From an uncultured Coriobacteriaceae bacterium (lineage in GTDB: Bacteria; Actinomycetota; Coriobacteriia; Coriobacteriales; Atopobiaceae): a stretch of DNA of 7,228 nt. Positions 6,762 through 7,228 of this stretch are shown here, piece by piece (within the stretch, counting starts at the first letter, position 1; each line of letters opens with the position of its first letter). The position numbers and the translations under genes were made by a program. The notes under the pieces are model-generated. The model was given only the letters and a program-made list of their open reading frames with translations. It searched no databases and was not told the origin of the DNA. The stretch is from assembly GCA_900549525.1 (NCBI GenBank), contig UWSJ01000085.1, forward strand, positions 1 to 7,228, in the 5' to 3' direction.

Positions 6762-6839
6762 AAGAAGGTCCAGACCGGCACCGAGCGCGTCCAGAAGGGC
6801 ACGAGGTGGGTCGTGGACGAGCCAGGGCGCTGGGAGTAG
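6762..6839 (+). pseudogene. C-terminal remnant of a surface-protein-like coding sequence
   Basis: In this frame 25 codons run to TAG 6837-6839, and all but one end in G or C. They include VQTGTERVQKGTRWVVDEP, which resembles the short Val/Thr/Asp-rich repeats at the ends of secreted proteins in Coriobacteriia. That resemblance is from memory and not tested. Upstream the same frame loses the codon bias before about 6750 and meets a stop at 6672, with no start codon and ribosome site that would make a gene. I read it as the end of a decayed gene. It stops 10 bp before the GTG of the next fragment. Chance coding-like sequence cannot be excluded. Confidence 0.33.
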
Positions 6840-6849
6840 GCCCCGCGCG

Positions 6850-7122
6850 GTGCTCCCGGGTGGCGGGGAGGGGGGCGGGACACCAGCCAGGAGGGCGCTC
6901 GCGGCCCTGGCCGTCGCCGTCGCGGTCTGCCTCGCGGCCCTCGCCCCGAGCGCCGCCACGGCGCGCGAGATCACGCTCGCCAACGGCGGCACGGCCACGC
7001 TCAACGGCGGCGGCACCTGCTTCCTGCTGCTGCGCTCCGACTCGAGCTGGGGCATGTGGGGCAGGCCCGAGACGCAGCGGGCCTTAGCCCATCGATGGCA
7101 ATGCAAAGGAATTATCCAATAA
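6850..7122 (+). pseudogene. Truncated 5' fragment of a secreted-protein gene
   Basis: From GTG 6850 the frame gives 90 residues. Residues 14-38 form a convincing Sec signal peptide: ARR, a hydrophobic Ala/Val/Leu core, and a likely signal-peptidase site after SAATA (Ala38). The mature part begins REITLANGGTATLNGGGT and reaches GRPETQ. No family is recognised. From about 6889 to 7083 every codon ends in G or C. From 7084 to the TAA at 7120-7122 only 4 of 12 do, and these last codons overlap the terminator T-tract of the minus-strand tRNA. The natural reading is a gene whose 3' part was deleted, joining it to tRNA flanking DNA. A frame-shared GTG at 6745 would lengthen the N-terminus with an Arg/Pro/Ser-rich stretch unlike a signal peptide start. 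No strong ribosome site precedes 6850. It could still be a small expressed secreted peptide. Confidence 0.5.
7059..7090. repeat. Bulged GC-rich inverted repeat at the end of the secreted-protein fragment
   Basis: AGGCCCG (7063-7069) pairs exactly with CGGGCCT (7078-7084) around the loop AGACGCAG. After a 2-base bulge (TA), GCCC (7087-7090) pairs with GGGC (7059-7062), giving 11 pairs in all. Neither strand has a T-run after it, so it is not called a terminator. The codon-bias break at 7084 falls at the end of the main stem. Confidence 0.5.
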
Positions 7123-7149
7123 ACAAGTCAGGGCACATACATGCCCCGA
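7118..7149 (-). terminator. Rho-independent terminator of the tRNA gene
   Basis: Read on the minus strand, TCGGGGCA (7149-7142) pairs with TGCCCTGA (7135-7128), 8 pairs including one G-U, around a 6-base loop. It is followed by C and then TTGTTTATT (7126-7118). The stem starts 13 bp after the tRNA CCA end, the expected place for a tRNA terminator. Confidence 0.75.
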
Positions 7150-7162
7150 CCTGCAAGTTTAC

Positions 7163-7228
7163 TGGTGGGCCCGGCAGGATTCGAACCTGCAACCCAGGGA
7201 TTATGAGTCCCCTGCGCTAACCGTTGCG
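7163..7228 (-). tRNA. tRNA with anticodon CAU, probably tRNA-Ile2 (3' 66 bases; 5' end outside window)
   Basis: On the minus strand the sequence gives a D-arm (GCAACGGTTAGCGC), an anticodon arm GGGGA-CTCATAA-TCCCT with CAU at 7205-7203, a T-arm GCAGG-TTCGAAT-CCTGC, the 3' acceptor strand CGGGCCC, discriminator A and an encoded CCA. About 10-11 bases at the 5' end lie beyond the window. CAU can mean elongator Met or the minor Ile tRNA whose C34 becomes lysidine through TilS. The loop CTCATAA, the G27-U43 wobble and G68/G69 (implying C4-G69 and C5-G68 pairs) are shared with E. coli tRNA-Ile2 and favour Ile. Initiator Met is unlikely because the three consecutive G-C pairs next to the anticodon loop are absent (the closing pair is A-U). 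The assignment between Ile2 and elongator Met stays tentative. Confidence 0.9.

Noticed and set aside
6745..6849. GTG at 6745 as start of the secreted-protein fragment
   Set aside because: It adds 35 Arg/Pro/Ser/Gly-rich residues ahead of the signal peptide, has no good ribosome site, and overlaps the coding-like remnant in another frame.
7059..7090. Terminator for the secreted-protein fragment
   Set aside because: The stem is good but no T-run follows on either strand, so only the inverted repeat is reported.
6735..7106. A 123-aa minus-strand frame across the secreted-protein fragment
   Set aside because: It has no signal peptide or motif. The plus strand shows a signal peptide and a strict G/C third-position pattern up to 7083.
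6515..7162. Integration site (attL/attR) next to the tRNA
   Set aside because: I found no second copy of the tRNA 3' end and no integrase in the window. The other end could only be outside it.
1..7228. CRISPR array, insertion sequence or toxin-antitoxin pair
   Set aside because: No regularly spaced repeats, no transposase motifs with terminal inverted repeats, and no pair of small overlapping genes were seen.

Overview
This window looks like a chromosomal housekeeping segment from a high-GC actinobacterium, most likely of the class Coriobacteriia (Olsenella/Atopobium-like). That placement is an inference. It rests on the strongly G/C-ending codons, the ispG-proS gene order seen in many actinobacteria, and the remnant of a surface-protein gene near the right end. 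I cannot name a species.

Layout from left to right: (1) the 3' part of ispG (MEP isoprenoid pathway) enters from the left edge and is followed by a complete proS (prolyl-tRNA synthetase). (2) A 65-bp gap with a perfect 10-bp hairpin leads to a PatA-like class I/II aminotransferase on the same strand. (3) Facing it, with only 20 bp between the stops, is a minus-strand gene for a half-size ABC exporter (membrane domain fused to ATPase, 603 aa by my chosen start). (4) A 252-bp divergent region separates the exporter from a plus-strand 2,3-bisphosphoglycerate-dependent phosphoglycerate mutase (gpmA). This region holds a duplicated imperfect palindrome and a cluster of TGCGCA motifs, which makes it the best regulatory candidate in the window. 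(5) From 6515 to 7162 there is no intact, recognisable gene. It contains what look like debris of secreted or surface-protein genes: a short C-terminal remnant (6762-6839), then a 5' fragment with a clear signal peptide (6850-7083) whose codon bias collapses abruptly at about 7084. (6) The right edge holds the 3' 66 bases of a minus-strand tRNA with anticodon CAU (probably the minor isoleucine tRNA), with encoded CCA and its own terminator.

Together the genes cover isoprenoid precursor synthesis, tRNA charging, amino-acid transamination, export and glycolysis. They do not form an obvious single pathway. I found no CRISPR array, insertion sequence, integrase or toxin-antitoxin pair, and no convincing new multi-gene system. 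The most informative anomalies are the truncated secreted-protein gene abutting the tRNA terminator and the repeated operator-like palindromes in front of gpmA.
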